Source: an uncultured Prevotellaceae bacterium (GTDB taxonomy: Bacteria > Bacteroidota > Bacteroidia > Bacteroidales > Bacteroidaceae). Taken from it: a stretch of 55,769 nucleotides of DNA. The position numbers were made by a program, and so were the translations under genes. Every line of letters begins with the position of its first letter. Position 1 is the stretch's first letter. Positions 8,886 through 18,841 of this stretch are shown here, piece by piece. Below the pieces are notes generated by a model. The model had not been told where the DNA came from. It did no database searches and saw only the letters and a program-made list of their open reading frames with translations. The stretch is taken from the NCBI GenBank assembly GCA_945831805.1, contig CAMADY010000005.1, positions 1 to 55,769 of the forward strand, in the 5' to 3' direction.

Positions 8886-11800
8886 TTACTTCATCTTGGC
8901 GCCGGCAGCGTTGTACTGCATGTCTGACTTCTTGATTACGAGTCGTCCGTTCTTGAAGAACTTCGCAACCTTAGTGTTGTCCTGAGTGCTGTAGCCCTTG
9001 CTTACGGAAACGCTTGTCGTTATGTCGCTGATGATGAGGATACCCTCGTTGAGTCTGCTTGTATCGAAAGAGAGGATGAGGTCCTTGTACTGGTCTGCAT
9101 CTGTCTCCACCTCGATTGTAGGTGTGCCATTGAAGTTGACATTGTCAGGGTTCCAGAGACGTATCACGTCACCTACAGCAGGCTGCCAAACGTATGTTGA
9201 AGAGTAGAAGAGTTTGAGAACAATCTTACCGAGAATGGTAAGCGTTCCAATATCCTGAACGTTCGTTCCGCTGAAGGTAGTCTTTGAAGAAGCATCAACA
9301 GCCTTGCAGATGTTGAACTTCAACGCACCGGTTCTGTTGACCTGTACGTTCTTTCCGTTGAAGATTAATCTGTTTCTTGCCAATGCTGTTGTAGGGCTGT
9401 TTGTAGGCCAGAGCGTACCATTAACGGTAACGGAAGAGTTCTTCATCGTCTCGTCTTCTTCAGAGTTGTTTGATACACCCATGAGCGTTGCTCCCGCATC
9501 AATAGTGAGTGCTCCCGTACCGAGACAAGCCGAGTTCACCTTGAGTGTACCTTCCTTCACAGCAACGGCATTGGTTGTATCCCAAATGCCAGATACGGTC
9601 ATCGTACCTGTTCCGACCTTGTTGAACTTGGCACCTCCAGTAACGATACCAGCGAATGTGAAGTCGGTGTTCTTGCCACCTACGTTCCATGTAGCAGTGC
9701 CCGAACCGCCCTGCGAGAGTGCGATGTATCCGCTGAGTTTACCAGTACCCGTTACCTCACCGATAGGGAAAGTCTTTCCCTGAGTGTGAACGGACTTATT
9801 AGCGTTGAGAACGAGCGTAGCGTTAGGCAGACCGTAAGAATTGTTGAATACGAATCGTCCGTCAACGCCGTCTGTTGTCACCTTACCAGTGAAGCTAGAC
9901 CAGTTGCCCGCGATGTTTGTACGCATAGCATAGTCAGCCTTTCCGTTAGCCGTGGTCATCCATACCGTCACGTTACCTGCACCAGAGAGTGAGGAGGTGT
10001 AGTAACCGTTGGCAGCAGTGTTACCATTGAAGTTCACGCGTGCGGTCTTTCCAGAAGGTACGTTGATAGCGCACGATGCACCATTCTGAAGGTTGAGCGT
10101 GCCAGCCTGGAGCTCTACGGTCTTTGCAGGAGTAGCCTGACCAGTGGTCACAGCACCCGCCTTAACGATGAGTCTTGTGAGTGTAGAGTTATTGGCATTG
10201 AGGTTCAGCGTACCTGCACCCTGCTTCGTCAGGAGCGTACCGTATATAACCTTCTCCTGCGTGAATGTTCCGGCGTTGTTTATTACACCACCGTCATCTG
10301 TCATTACGTTGATGGATGCACCGTTGGTAACAGTACCAGAGGTCTGGAGCACCGCACCGTTAGACATTGTTATCTTACCCTTGTTACCGAGGTTACCCTT
10401 TACGTCGATGCTGTTGGCAAGCTTGCTTACGATGGTAGTACCAGCGTTGAGCTTATTTTCGCCAGTATAGCTGTTGAGGGTGTTGATGGTAACAGTACCA
10501 GTACCGTCCTTCACGAGTGAGCCGGACTTGACATCGCCAGTACCGTTGATGGTGTAGCTCTTGCTGTTGTTCTCGAATGCGAGAGAGGTTACGGTCACCT
10601 CCTCATTGAGAGTTACAGATGTTCTGGTAGCACTGTCATCGAAGGTTACGGCATCGTCGTTGACGAAGACGTCCGGAGTCTTTGTCTCGTCGCCATCAAT
10701 GATGAAGTTCTCTGTCGTTGCCTTGTCCCATGTTACGGAAGTAGCACCAGTCCATGTTACGTTGTTTGGACCGCGAGTGCCGCCGAGCGTGAGGATCACC
10801 TTTCCGTTCTCATAGCGGATACCGGTCTTGAAGGTCTCGATGCCCTCAATCTTGAAGTCTATGATAGAACCTTGGAGCGATGCAGCCTCCATGATGACGT
10901 ACTCGCCCTCCTTGAGGTTCTTACCGTTAATCTCGATAACCGGCTGTATGTACTTAGGACCGTACTTAGTCCACTTGTCGCCTGTCTTCTTCACGAGTGT
11001 CATGCTCTTAGCCTTGATGACGTCGTGCTGGTCAGCGTCCATGTCGATGACGATGCGTGAGCCGTAGTCCATATAGAGTTCTCCGTCAACGGTAATGTTG
11101 CCGATGGTTCCCTCGCCTCCAGGGTTGATGGTAGCGTCATACTGTGCCTTGATGCTCTTGAACTGACCGCCGTTGGAGTTGAGAGTTACGAAGCGGTTGA
11201 GCCAGAGGTCAGAGTTCTTCATCGTGCCGTCGAAGTTTACGATACCCTCCCAGATCTCCGTAGCACCGGTGTGGAGCATGTCAACCTTCGGAAGGTTCAG
11301 CGTACCGTCGCCCTGCTTCACGAGACGTGTAGCGCCAGCGAGTGCTCCTCCAGTTACGTCGCAAGTGTAGTAGTCGTACTTGATGGTAGCCTCCTTTGCT
11401 GAGTATTCAGAACCCGCAGTACCCTGTACCCATGATGGTACGTTGATGGTGAGGATGTCCGGCTGTGCGCCGTCAGCAATAGTAACGCTGCTGTTTCCTG
11501 TCTCGCAGACGATGGCGTGCTTGCCGTTGAGTGAAGCATCGATGGTTCCGCCGTTCTTCACTTCCTCACGACCTGTCATGGTGAGTGGTGGAGGTGCTAT
11601 GGTGATGCCCTCAAGCTCACCAGTGAAGTAAGAAACGTGAGGTGGCTGGTTGTAACCGCACATCTGCCATACCATAGCGTTGCGGTACTGATGGTCAGCC
11701 CATAGTGTAGCCATGCGGTAGCTTGTAGGTGTCGGTGTAGAGTAGATGCGTATGTTGTTGTCGGCAGTGCGCATAACCATCTCCTCACGCCAGTCGCCGA

Positions 11801-13463
11801 GGATATCGCCCTGATAGCAAGGGGTACCCTTCGTGTCGTTGTTTGTCATAGAGCCTGCAGCCACGTAGATAGGATTCCAGCTACCGTACTTAGCCACGCA
11901 GCCCTCAGTGTTCTTTCCGTTGAGGTAGTTGAAGGTCTCTGAGAGGAGGTCTCCGTCCCAGTAGATACGGAAGTTGGTGTTGATACCTGTAGCATCGACT
12001 CCCGGAATAGCATTGTTATAGACAGAGCTGATGGCACCCTCACGTGCAGAGCATCCGAGAGCTCCCGGATAAGCGTTGGAGAAGTTGTCCATCATGGAAC
12101 GTCCGTCGTCTTTGCCGGCATTGAAGCGGTGGTATATCTTTGATGTCGTGGCATCGCGGTAGTTATTACCCGGCTGATCCTCGTTACAAGCGTAGATCTC
12201 CAGTCCGTGGATGTATGGATTGAAGTCGCCGCAGTGCTGTGCGTCACCATGTCCGAGACCTGTAGTAGAGAGTCCCTTGCCGTTGTCGTCGATAACCATT
12301 GAACCGAACAGAATCTCATCGCGTCCGTCCATATCTACGTCAGCAACGCCGTAGTTGTGGTAGCCCTGGCCCTTCCATGCACCGCCGGTGTTATTGTACC
12401 ACTTCCAGCGCAGTGACAGCTTGTGTGTTGACTTGTCAACATCGTATGCAGCCATCTTGTGGCGTGTGTAGATACCACGAGCGAGGAAGATGCTTGGGTT
12501 GCGACCGTCGAGATATGGCGCACCGAAGAAGAACTTGCTTGAGCGGTGTCCGTAGCCGTCGCCCCATGCACCCTCAAGGTTTGTCTCGCCTGGCTCCAGA
12601 CGAGCGAGAGGGTAGTCAATGATGTCGAAGATCTGACCCGTTGCACCATTACAGTAAACGAGGAACTCCTTACCGTCGTGCATGAACCAGTTTGTGCCGC
12701 CGCCAGTAGCAGCGCGGAAGTTGTACCATGAGGTACCGTTCTGTCCGTTGGCACCGATGGTATAGACTGTTCCGTCAGCCATGTGTATGCTTGAGCCCTC
12801 TTCGAGTCGCATGAGGACCTCTGCCTTGCCGTCCTGATCCCAGTCGTAGCCCACGATGTTCTGCTCGTTGTTCTGGAAGTCACCCATGTTAGGTCCGCAG
12901 TTGACCCACCAGAGGCGTGTTCCGTCCATCTTGAAGATTTCGAAGATGGAGTATTCCTTTGTATCTGCGCCGTTGATATTTGGACCGTTCTTTGGGTAAG
13001 ACTGCTGCATCTCCGATAGGTTGTCGAACTTCATGAGGAACTCCAGCTCTCCGTCGCCATCGACGTCGGCGCAGCATGCGTCGTTAGGAACGAGCGTAGA
13101 GGCGATGCCCTCATGGGCGAGCTTTATCTCCTTGTAGCTTGTAGCCCAAGGTGTGACTGCCTTCGACTGTGTCTGCTCCTTGCCCTTCACGATAGGTGCA
13201 ACGGTGTAGGTATTGCTTGCAGTGCCTGAGGCATCGGTGAAGTTAGATACTGTCAGTGGTTCACTGTTGATCTTCGTACCGTTACGATAGACGTTGTATG
13301 TAACGTCATAGTACTCCTCGCCAAGGATTCGCCAGCTGAGATATACTCCGTTGGTAACCTTCATCGCCACGAGTCCACGGTCGAGTTTGTCCGTAACACG
13401 CTGTGCCTGCACCGATGTGAGCGCAAGCATAGCAAAAGTCAGTAGAATGAATAGTTTTTTCAT
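8886..13463 (-). CDS. PL11-type rhamnogalacturonan lyase fused to autotransporter-associated beta-strand repeats and a C-terminal sorting-like tag
   Basis: 1525 aa. N-terminus QRVTDKLDRGLVAMKVTNGVYLSWRILGEEYYDVTYNVYRNG is PL11-like. C-terminal half has repeated G-x-G-T-L/V-T-x-N-x-x-N-S/T-Y-T-G patterns. Ends KVAKFFKNGRLVIKKSDMQYNAAGAKMK. Confidence 0.88.
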   Translation of the reverse strand: MKKLFILLTFAMLALTSVQAQRVTDKLDRGLVAMKVTNGVYLSWRILGEEYYDVTYNVYRNGTKINSEPLTVSNFTDASGTASNTYTVAPIVKGKEQTQSKAVTPWATSYKEIKLAHEGIASTLVPNDACCADVDGDGELEFLMKFDNLSEMQQSYPKNGPNINGADTKEYSIFEIFKMDGTRLWWVNCGPNMGDFQNNEQNIVGYDWDQDGKAEVLMRLEEGSSIHMADGTVYTIGANGQNGTSWYNFRAATGGGTNWFMHDGKEFLVYCNGATGQIFDIIDYPLARLEPGETNLEGAWGDGYGHRSSKFFFGAPYLDGRNPSIFLARGIYTRHKMAAYDVDKSTHKLSLRWKWYNNTGGAWKGQGYHNYGVADVDMDGRDEILFGSMVIDDNGKGLSTTGLGHGDAQHCGDFNPYIHGLEIYACNEDQPGNNYRDATTSKIYHRFNAGKDDGRSMMDNFSNAYPGALGCSAREGAISSVYNNAIPGVDATGINTNFRIYWDGDLLSETFNYLNGKNTEGCVAKYGSWNPIYVAAGSMTNNDTKGTPCYQGDILGDWREEMVMRTADNNIRIYSTPTPTSYRMATLWADHQYRNAMVWQMCGYNQPPHVSYFTGELEGITIAPPPLTMTGREEVKNGGTIDASLNGKHAIVCETGNSSVTIADGAQPDILTINVPSWVQGTAGSEYSAKEATIKYDYYTCDVTGGALAGATRLVKQGDGTLNLPKVDMLHTGATEIWEGIVNFDGTMKNSDLWLNRFVTLNSNGGQFKSIKAQYDATINPGGEGTIGNITVDGELYMDYGSRIVIDMDADQHDVIKAKSMTLVKKTGDKWTKYGPKYIQPVIEINGKNLKEGEYVIMEAASLQGSIIDFKIEGIETFKTGIRYENGKVILTLGGTRGPNNVTWTGATSVTWDKATTENFIIDGDETKTPDVFVNDDAVTFDDSATRTSVTLNEEVTVTSLAFENNSKSYTINGTGDVKSGSLVKDGTGTVTINTLNSYTGENKLNAGTTIVSKLANSIDVKGNLGNKGKITMSNGAVLQTSGTVTNGASINVMTDDGGVINNAGTFTQEKVIYGTLLTKQGAGTLNLNANNSTLTRLIVKAGAVTTGQATPAKTVELQAGTLNLQNGASCAINVPSGKTARVNFNGNTAANGYYTSSLSGAGNVTVWMTTANGKADYAMRTNIAGNWSSFTGKVTTDGVDGRFVFNNSYGLPNATLVLNANKSVHTQGKTFPIGEVTGTGKLSGYIALSQGGSGTATWNVGGKNTDFTFAGIVTGGAKFNKVGTGTMTVSGIWDTTNAVAVKEGTLKVNSACLGTGALTIDAGATLMGVSNNSEEDETMKNSSVTVNGTLWPTNSPTTALARNRLIFNGKNVQVNRTGALKFNICKAVDASSKTTFSGTNVQDIGTLTILGKIVLKLFYSSTYVWQPAVGDVIRLWNPDNVNFNGTPTIEVETDADQYKDLILSFDTSRLNEGILIISDITTSVSVSKGYSTQDNTKVAKFFKNGRLVIKKSDMQYNAAGAKMK

Positions 13464-13475
13464 ATTTTGATTTTT

Positions 13476-15791
13476 TTATTTTATAGCCTGGTTTACGATG
13501 ATGTTGGCATCAGCCTCCGTCACCTTTCCGTCGCAGTTGACATCTGCCAATTCCTTTGCGAAGCTCGCTGGGTTCTTTCCGAGGAAGTAGTCGGTGATGA
13601 GCTTTGCGTCAGCGAGATCCACCTTGCCGTCGAGGTTGACGTCTCCGAGCAGGAATCCGTTGGCAAGGCGGTAGTTTACGAGTTCATCCTCAGCGATGAT
13701 GATGAACTGCTGCCTTGTAGCAGTGTCGGCGAAGTCGAAGTTCTCGATGTTCATCAATCCGTATCCGCTGCTGAGCTTTCCTGCCGTCATGGACTTATTG
13801 CCGTTGTCCTTCCATGTCACCCAGTAGCCATGCGTCTTGTAGCCATTGCTGAGTGTCACATCGGTGCGATCCGGCATGAGCTGAAATTCCTCCGAATCCT
13901 CAAGCGGCATCGTTGATGTCACCTCTCTTATATTTACTGCCGTAGCGTTGGAAGAGTGAGAGAGATACTTGTCAACGCCTACGTTTCTGAAGCGATAGTA
14001 ACCCTTCTGTGCGTCGTACTCCAGGTTCCAGGCATCGTTGTCGGTGAGGAACACCTTGCCGCCAAGAACCTCCTTCCATCTGAGCAGACGTGCGGTGCGC
14101 GCAGTCATGAGGCCGGTGCCGAGACCGAGAGCCTCGTTCTTACACATTATATAATACTTCTTACCCTCGTCAAAGTTGAAGGTGTATGCCGGCAGTCCGT
14201 TGGTGTAGCCGGTGGTAGGGTTCATTCCATCTACGAACATACCGTAGAGGAGTATGCAACCTCCGGCGTACTGTAGTTGAAGGTGCTTGTCCTTGTCGGC
14301 ACCATTTACGAACCAGTCGTATGTAGCCTTTCTGCCCCATGCGTGAGTTCCGTCGCCGACCATGCAGTTGTACTCCTCTGTCTCATCATAAGGGTTTGCC
14401 TCAATGTTCTCCAGGAAGGAATAGACCTTGTTGGCCTCACGACCGAACCACTTCCAGCTGTGCACGTTGGCATCGGCATATCGTGCTGACGTACCCACAC
14501 CTACGCCGTGTCCTGTCTCGTGGATTACGGTGCCGATAGCCTGGTTGCCTGCATTCGGTCCGATGCGCATCCATCCACCATAGCTACAGTCTGCTGTAGG
14601 TGTCTGTGCACCGTAACTACCCGTCAGTCTGAATCCCGCAATGCCCGTCCATTCGTTGAAGTATTCTATTGTCTCGCGGATGGCGTTGCGGCAGCGTATG
14701 TTAGCCTCCAGTGTCGGAGCGCCCTCATTCCATGTACCAATACATGTGCCCTTAGGGTGGGTAACGATCTTCACCTCGTCGCCGTAAGCCACCTCATAGG
14801 TATTGTTAATGACGTATGGGCGGAGGTAATAGACGGTAGCGGACTTCAAACCGGTGATATGGTAGATGTTGCCATTAAGTGTCCAGTACTCGTTTGTGCG
14901 TGAGTCGAGGACTGTAGGATTATGTTCTGTGCTCCAGCAAACGCCGCGTTCGAGGACGTTTGAGCCCGCAGTCTCGAAGCGCATGAGAGCCTCCGTAGCG
15001 CCAGTAGGGCAGTAGTGGTTTGTCGATGTCACCTTGATGGCAGTGCCCGTTCCATGCGTTGCATTAGCGAGTTTGACAGCAAATTCGCCATTCTCTATGG
15101 CAGCATTGATGTCAGTGAATGCTGCCATGACATCCTTTGTAGCCGACTCAGCAGTGATAGCCTTTGCCTTCTGCAGTGCATCGACGAGCTGCCGCTGTGC
15201 CTTAGCGTCGATCTTCTGTCCTGCAAGACGTTCTGCTACGGCGATGCGCTCGCCGAGATTGCTGAGTACCGTCTCCATAGGTGTTGCCTCAACAAGCGTG
15301 AGGCGGAAGTTGTCAACGGCAAGCCAGTTGCCCGTGGCACCGGAAGCAATAAAGCCCAGCTTCACTGTTCCCGTGGTGTTGTCAAAATCCACAGAGTAGT
15401 CGGCAGGGGTATAGACGGTGGTGCGGTTAGTCTTGTCGCCAGCAAAGATGTACGCGCCGTAGCACTTGCCCGTGGTGTTGTTCTGATCGAGGTTCTGCGC
15501 CGTAACGGTGAGGGTATATTTACCGAACGGCAGTCCGTTGATAACCTGCGTGATGCTTGCATTGCCCACGGCAGTACCCTTGATGACCCACTTCTCGGCA
15601 TAGACGGTTCCAGACTTTATGAAACTGGTGTTCGACTGCATCACGAGTCCTGAGACAGTCCATCCTGTGAATCCATCCTTCTCGAAGGAAGGGTTCTGGA
15701 TATATTTTGTTGCATCTGTCTGTGCCATTGCAGCAGAGGCAGTTACGACCATATATGCTATTGCAAGGAATTTACTAGAGAATTTCTTCAT
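13476..15791 (-). CDS. Secreted putative zinc metallopeptidase-like protein with N-terminal CBM-like module and C-terminal dockerin
   Basis: 771 aa with signal peptide. HETGHGVGVGT contains HExxH (14490-14522). NPSFEKDGFTGW module. C-terminus GDVNLDGKVDLADAKLITDYFLG...DVNCDGKVTEADANIIVNQAIK. Confidence 0.65.
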   Translation of the reverse strand: MKKFSSKFLAIAYMVVTASAAMAQTDATKYIQNPSFEKDGFTGWTVSGLVMQSNTSFIKSGTVYAEKWVIKGTAVGNASITQVINGLPFGKYTLTVTAQNLDQNNTTGKCYGAYIFAGDKTNRTTVYTPADYSVDFDNTTGTVKLGFIASGATGNWLAVDNFRLTLVEATPMETVLSNLGERIAVAERLAGQKIDAKAQRQLVDALQKAKAITAESATKDVMAAFTDINAAIENGEFAVKLANATHGTGTAIKVTSTNHYCPTGATEALMRFETAGSNVLERGVCWSTEHNPTVLDSRTNEYWTLNGNIYHITGLKSATVYYLRPYVINNTYEVAYGDEVKIVTHPKGTCIGTWNEGAPTLEANIRCRNAIRETIEYFNEWTGIAGFRLTGSYGAQTPTADCSYGGWMRIGPNAGNQAIGTVIHETGHGVGVGTSARYADANVHSWKWFGREANKVYSFLENIEANPYDETEEYNCMVGDGTHAWGRKATYDWFVNGADKDKHLQLQYAGGCILLYGMFVDGMNPTTGYTNGLPAYTFNFDEGKKYYIMCKNEALGLGTGLMTARTARLLRWKEVLGGKVFLTDNDAWNLEYDAQKGYYRFRNVGVDKYLSHSSNATAVNIREVTSTMPLEDSEEFQLMPDRTDVTLSNGYKTHGYWVTWKDNGNKSMTAGKLSSGYGLMNIENFDFADTATRQQFIIIAEDELVNYRLANGFLLGDVNLDGKVDLADAKLITDYFLGKNPASFAKELADVNCDGKVTEADANIIVNQAIK

Positions 15792-15803
15792 TTTGTTAGG
15801 CTT

Positions 15804-15840
15804 TTACTTTGTAATAGTAATGCTCTTACTTTGTAATAGT
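15804..15840. repeat. Short direct repeat TTACTTTGTAATAGT (15804-15818, 15826-15840)
   Basis: Exact 15-bp repeat at 22-bp spacing in the intercistronic gap. Confidence 0.9.
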
Positions 15841-15847
15841 TAGTATT

Positions 15848-18748
15848 CTATTTCGTAAGATATATGTTTACGATTGTCTTTGCATCGTTGAGGGTTATCT
15901 TATCGTCGCAGTCGATGTCGTAGATGTGATTATTTCTGTCTGGTGTCACGTCAACATATCCGGAAGACTGTATGTTGCTGAGGAAATAGTTAGCCACTAT
16001 GTTGGCATCCTCAACAGTCACCTTGCCGTCCTTGTTGACGTCAGCGTCAGGCATTTCGCCGTAGGCTCTCAGCGTGGCTACCTGGTCAGCCGAGAGTGCG
16101 TAGTTGTAGATTCTGATGTCGTCGATATATCCCTTGAAGAGCGGATCTGCCGCATACTGGCTCGCACCGATGTAGCAACGCTTCGGCATGAAGTCTGCCG
16201 GGCGTATCTTCATAGTCTTTGAGGTGTAAACCTTGTCGGTTCCGACATAGAGAGATACGCTGTCCTCGGAGAGTGTCACGGCGATGTGCTGCCATCCGAC
16301 GCTTCTCCATGATCCGAGTTTTGGCGCGCTTATGATCTCCTCTTCGCCACCGTTCTTCATGACGAGGCGCATCTGGCTGCCGTTGCCCGGTGTAAGGAAG
16401 AAGTAGTGGTCCTGGTCACTGCCGAAGTCGAAGAGTCGCGTCCAGCTGATGTTGGAGCTTTCGTTATACACCCACATACATATCGTCATCTCCCTCATGG
16501 CACCGACGGATGGTGGCAGCGTGAGGAAATTGTCGCCGGAGAAGTGCATTGCCTTGTCGCCCTCCTTCACTCCCTTTGCAGGTGCTGCATAATTCTCGGT
16601 TCCTGTGAGTACGGCATCCATCTGGTTGCGGGTATCGTCGTTGGCATCGGAGTTGAGTCCGTAGTGCGCAATAAGCTCGCCGCCCTTCCAGTCCTTCACC
16701 TTTTGTATGTTGAGGGTAACAGGCTGCGTGACGGGTGATGCCTCAGAGATATTGCGTGAGCGGTCCACGGTCTTTACCTTATATATATATGACTCTCCCG
16801 GAATCATGTCGTTGTCGATGAACTGCGTTCCCTTGACCATGCGGCCAATAACGTCCCACTGGTCAGCCAACGGTGCAGAGGAGACTTTTGCGCGGAGGAC
16901 GTTATATCCATCGACATCGGTATCGGTGGTGTTTGGCGTCCAGCTGATGAGGGCAGCAGCGGAGAGCCTCTCGACCTTTACCTCCGCAGGAGCAGCCGGT
17001 GCGTCGAGTTCGAGCTTACCGGTAGCTGTAACGTCTGCGGTGTTGACGGGTATGAAGCGCCATCTCTGTTCTGCATTGCCGGTGAATGCCTGCATCACGA
17101 CAGGCACATTCTGATTGGTGCTGCCACCCTTCACTCCAAGGTAAAGTCCAGTGTAGCGGTTGCGGATGTACCAGAAGTTGTCGCCGGCATACTCAAAGTA
17201 GAACTCGTTTCGCGTGCCGTGTGCCCAGTTGGTGTCATACTTCAGGCCAATGCCTTCCTCCAGTGCCCACTCCGCAGTAGTGGTGATGTTCTTGCCGTCG
17301 GTAGAGCCAGGCGTACGGAGAGTTGAGTAGCTGAAGTCTCCACCGCAGTCTTCTGCCACGGGTTCTATGACCCACATGTTGTAGTCTGCCGGATACCTTC
17401 TGTAGTATATCTGCTGTATTACGTTGCCGTTAAGAGGGTATGAGAGTGCATACTTGGACTTCTCGTTCATGATGACGTACTGTCCGCTGCGTATGTAGTC
17501 CGTAGGGACGTCCTCTCCGTACTGCACACCCAGTATGCGCTCTGCGTTCTTCTGTCCGGCACCCTGATACTTGCCGTTAGGGTCTGCCGGGATGTGCTGC
17601 TGATAGCTGTAAACCGGTCCGTAGCCGTCGAAGTACGCCGGACGGTCTGTTGATATGAAGTTGTAGTACTGCGGCTTTGCCTGACGCTCGCTGGCTCCCG
17701 CAAATGCGTTGATTCTCTCCTCTGTCTCTTCTGATGCGGAATTCTTCCTTCGGTTCCACTTATATACTGCCGCTCCGGTCCATGTAGCCTGGTCCTCGGC
17801 GTAACCTATTTCTTTTCCAAAATATGATGCCTTGCAGAATTCTCCACGTGCAATGGCATCCCATCCCCACCATATACCTGTCTGCATACCGTGGTGAATG
17901 CCGATGAACGCCTCCATGGTGTTGTGGAGCTCGTCGGCTGTTGCGTGATTGCCGTCGTTGCGTACCGTATCCCAGAACTTGGTGTAGTTCGCCATTGTTC
18001 CGGCGAGCTGGTGGGTGTTGCCCTCGTTGACGTACGGCTTGATGTAGTTATACCAGGAGAGTGCCTGGTCACAGTTCAGCGTATTGCCGCCGCTGATGCG
18101 TACTCCCTTGAAGTATGGATCTTCAGAGATGAGCTGTGCGATGGCCTTGAAGTCAGCCTGCGTGCCTTCCTTCCAGTCGTCATAGTCCGGCTCGTTGAAT
18201 GGTGATATGGTAACGACGTTGAAGCCATGATGCAGGCAGTAGTCCATCGTTGCCTTGATAACCTTGTACCATTCCTCCGGATGTCCGAAGTATTTAGCGT
18301 AGTTGGCATCGCAGTCAGGGTACTTTTCTTTATCCATCAGTACCTCGTGGTCGCAGTTGAGGGCGATGTTCCTGACGCCGCTCATCGCAATGTTGTTGAG
18401 TCGCGACTGGAGGTTCGCAATCTGCCAGTCGGAGAGTGTCTTATCGTCCTTCATGATGGAAGGCTGGAAGCTTACGCGTCCTACCTTCAGCACTTCCTTC
18501 GTGATGGCGTTTGTTCCCCTGACGACATTCTGATCCCAGTTCCATGCGACATCGAGTCCCCACTCTACGGGCTGTGCTGGAGTGATATACTGGCTGAGGG
18601 GGCGGTCCGTACTGAACGGTACAGCCACTGCTTCCTTCGCTGGTGCGGCGAGTTTCATGGATGTGCTTGGAATTCTTTGCGCAAATGATGTTGCCGGCAT
18701 GATAGCCGACAACATCATTGCTGAGAATATAGTCAGAGTCTTTGTCAT
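15848..18748 (-). CDS. Secreted multidomain glycoside hydrolase (clan GH-A-like catalytic region) with ricin-like, FN3, LamG-like and dockerin modules
   Basis: 966 aa with signal peptide. FNVVTISPFNEPDYDDW acid/base-like NEP motif; AEQRWRFIPV ricin-type repeat; LamG-like block (GDNFLTLPPSVGAMREMTICMWVYN); C-terminal dockerin-like EF-hands. GH family not assignable by eye. Confidence 0.7.
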   Translation of the reverse strand: MTKTLTIFSAMMLSAIMPATSFAQRIPSTSMKLAAPAKEAVAVPFSTDRPLSQYITPAQPVEWGLDVAWNWDQNVVRGTNAITKEVLKVGRVSFQPSIMKDDKTLSDWQIANLQSRLNNIAMSGVRNIALNCDHEVLMDKEKYPDCDANYAKYFGHPEEWYKVIKATMDYCLHHGFNVVTISPFNEPDYDDWKEGTQADFKAIAQLISEDPYFKGVRISGGNTLNCDQALSWYNYIKPYVNEGNTHQLAGTMANYTKFWDTVRNDGNHATADELHNTMEAFIGIHHGMQTGIWWGWDAIARGEFCKASYFGKEIGYAEDQATWTGAAVYKWNRRKNSASEETEERINAFAGASERQAKPQYYNFISTDRPAYFDGYGPVYSYQQHIPADPNGKYQGAGQKNAERILGVQYGEDVPTDYIRSGQYVIMNEKSKYALSYPLNGNVIQQIYYRRYPADYNMWVIEPVAEDCGGDFSYSTLRTPGSTDGKNITTTAEWALEEGIGLKYDTNWAHGTRNEFYFEYAGDNFWYIRNRYTGLYLGVKGGSTNQNVPVVMQAFTGNAEQRWRFIPVNTADVTATGKLELDAPAAPAEVKVERLSAAALISWTPNTTDTDVDGYNVLRAKVSSAPLADQWDVIGRMVKGTQFIDNDMIPGESYIYKVKTVDRSRNISEASPVTQPVTLNIQKVKDWKGGELIAHYGLNSDANDDTRNQMDAVLTGTENYAAPAKGVKEGDKAMHFSGDNFLTLPPSVGAMREMTICMWVYNESSNISWTRLFDFGSDQDHYFFLTPGNGSQMRLVMKNGGEEEIISAPKLGSWRSVGWQHIAVTLSEDSVSLYVGTDKVYTSKTMKIRPADFMPKRCYIGASQYAADPLFKGYIDDIRIYNYALSADQVATLRAYGEMPDADVNKDGKVTVEDANIVANYFLSNIQSSGYVDVTPDRNNHIYDIDCDDKITLNDAKTIVNIYLTK

Positions 18749-18760
18749 TATGTTTTTTGT

Positions 18761-18840
18761 TTATAGGGGGTTCTAGGGTGGCCTAGGAGGTCCTAGGAAG
18801 ACCTCGGATATCCTATGGGGACCTAAGAGGTATAGATGAT
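18761..18840. repeat. Degenerate 10-bp tandem array, CCTAGG core (about 8 units)
   Basis: ttataggggg ttctagggtg gcctaggagg tcctaggaag acctcggata tcctatgggg acctaagagg tatagatgat. Confidence 0.85.
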
Positions 18841-18841
18841 T

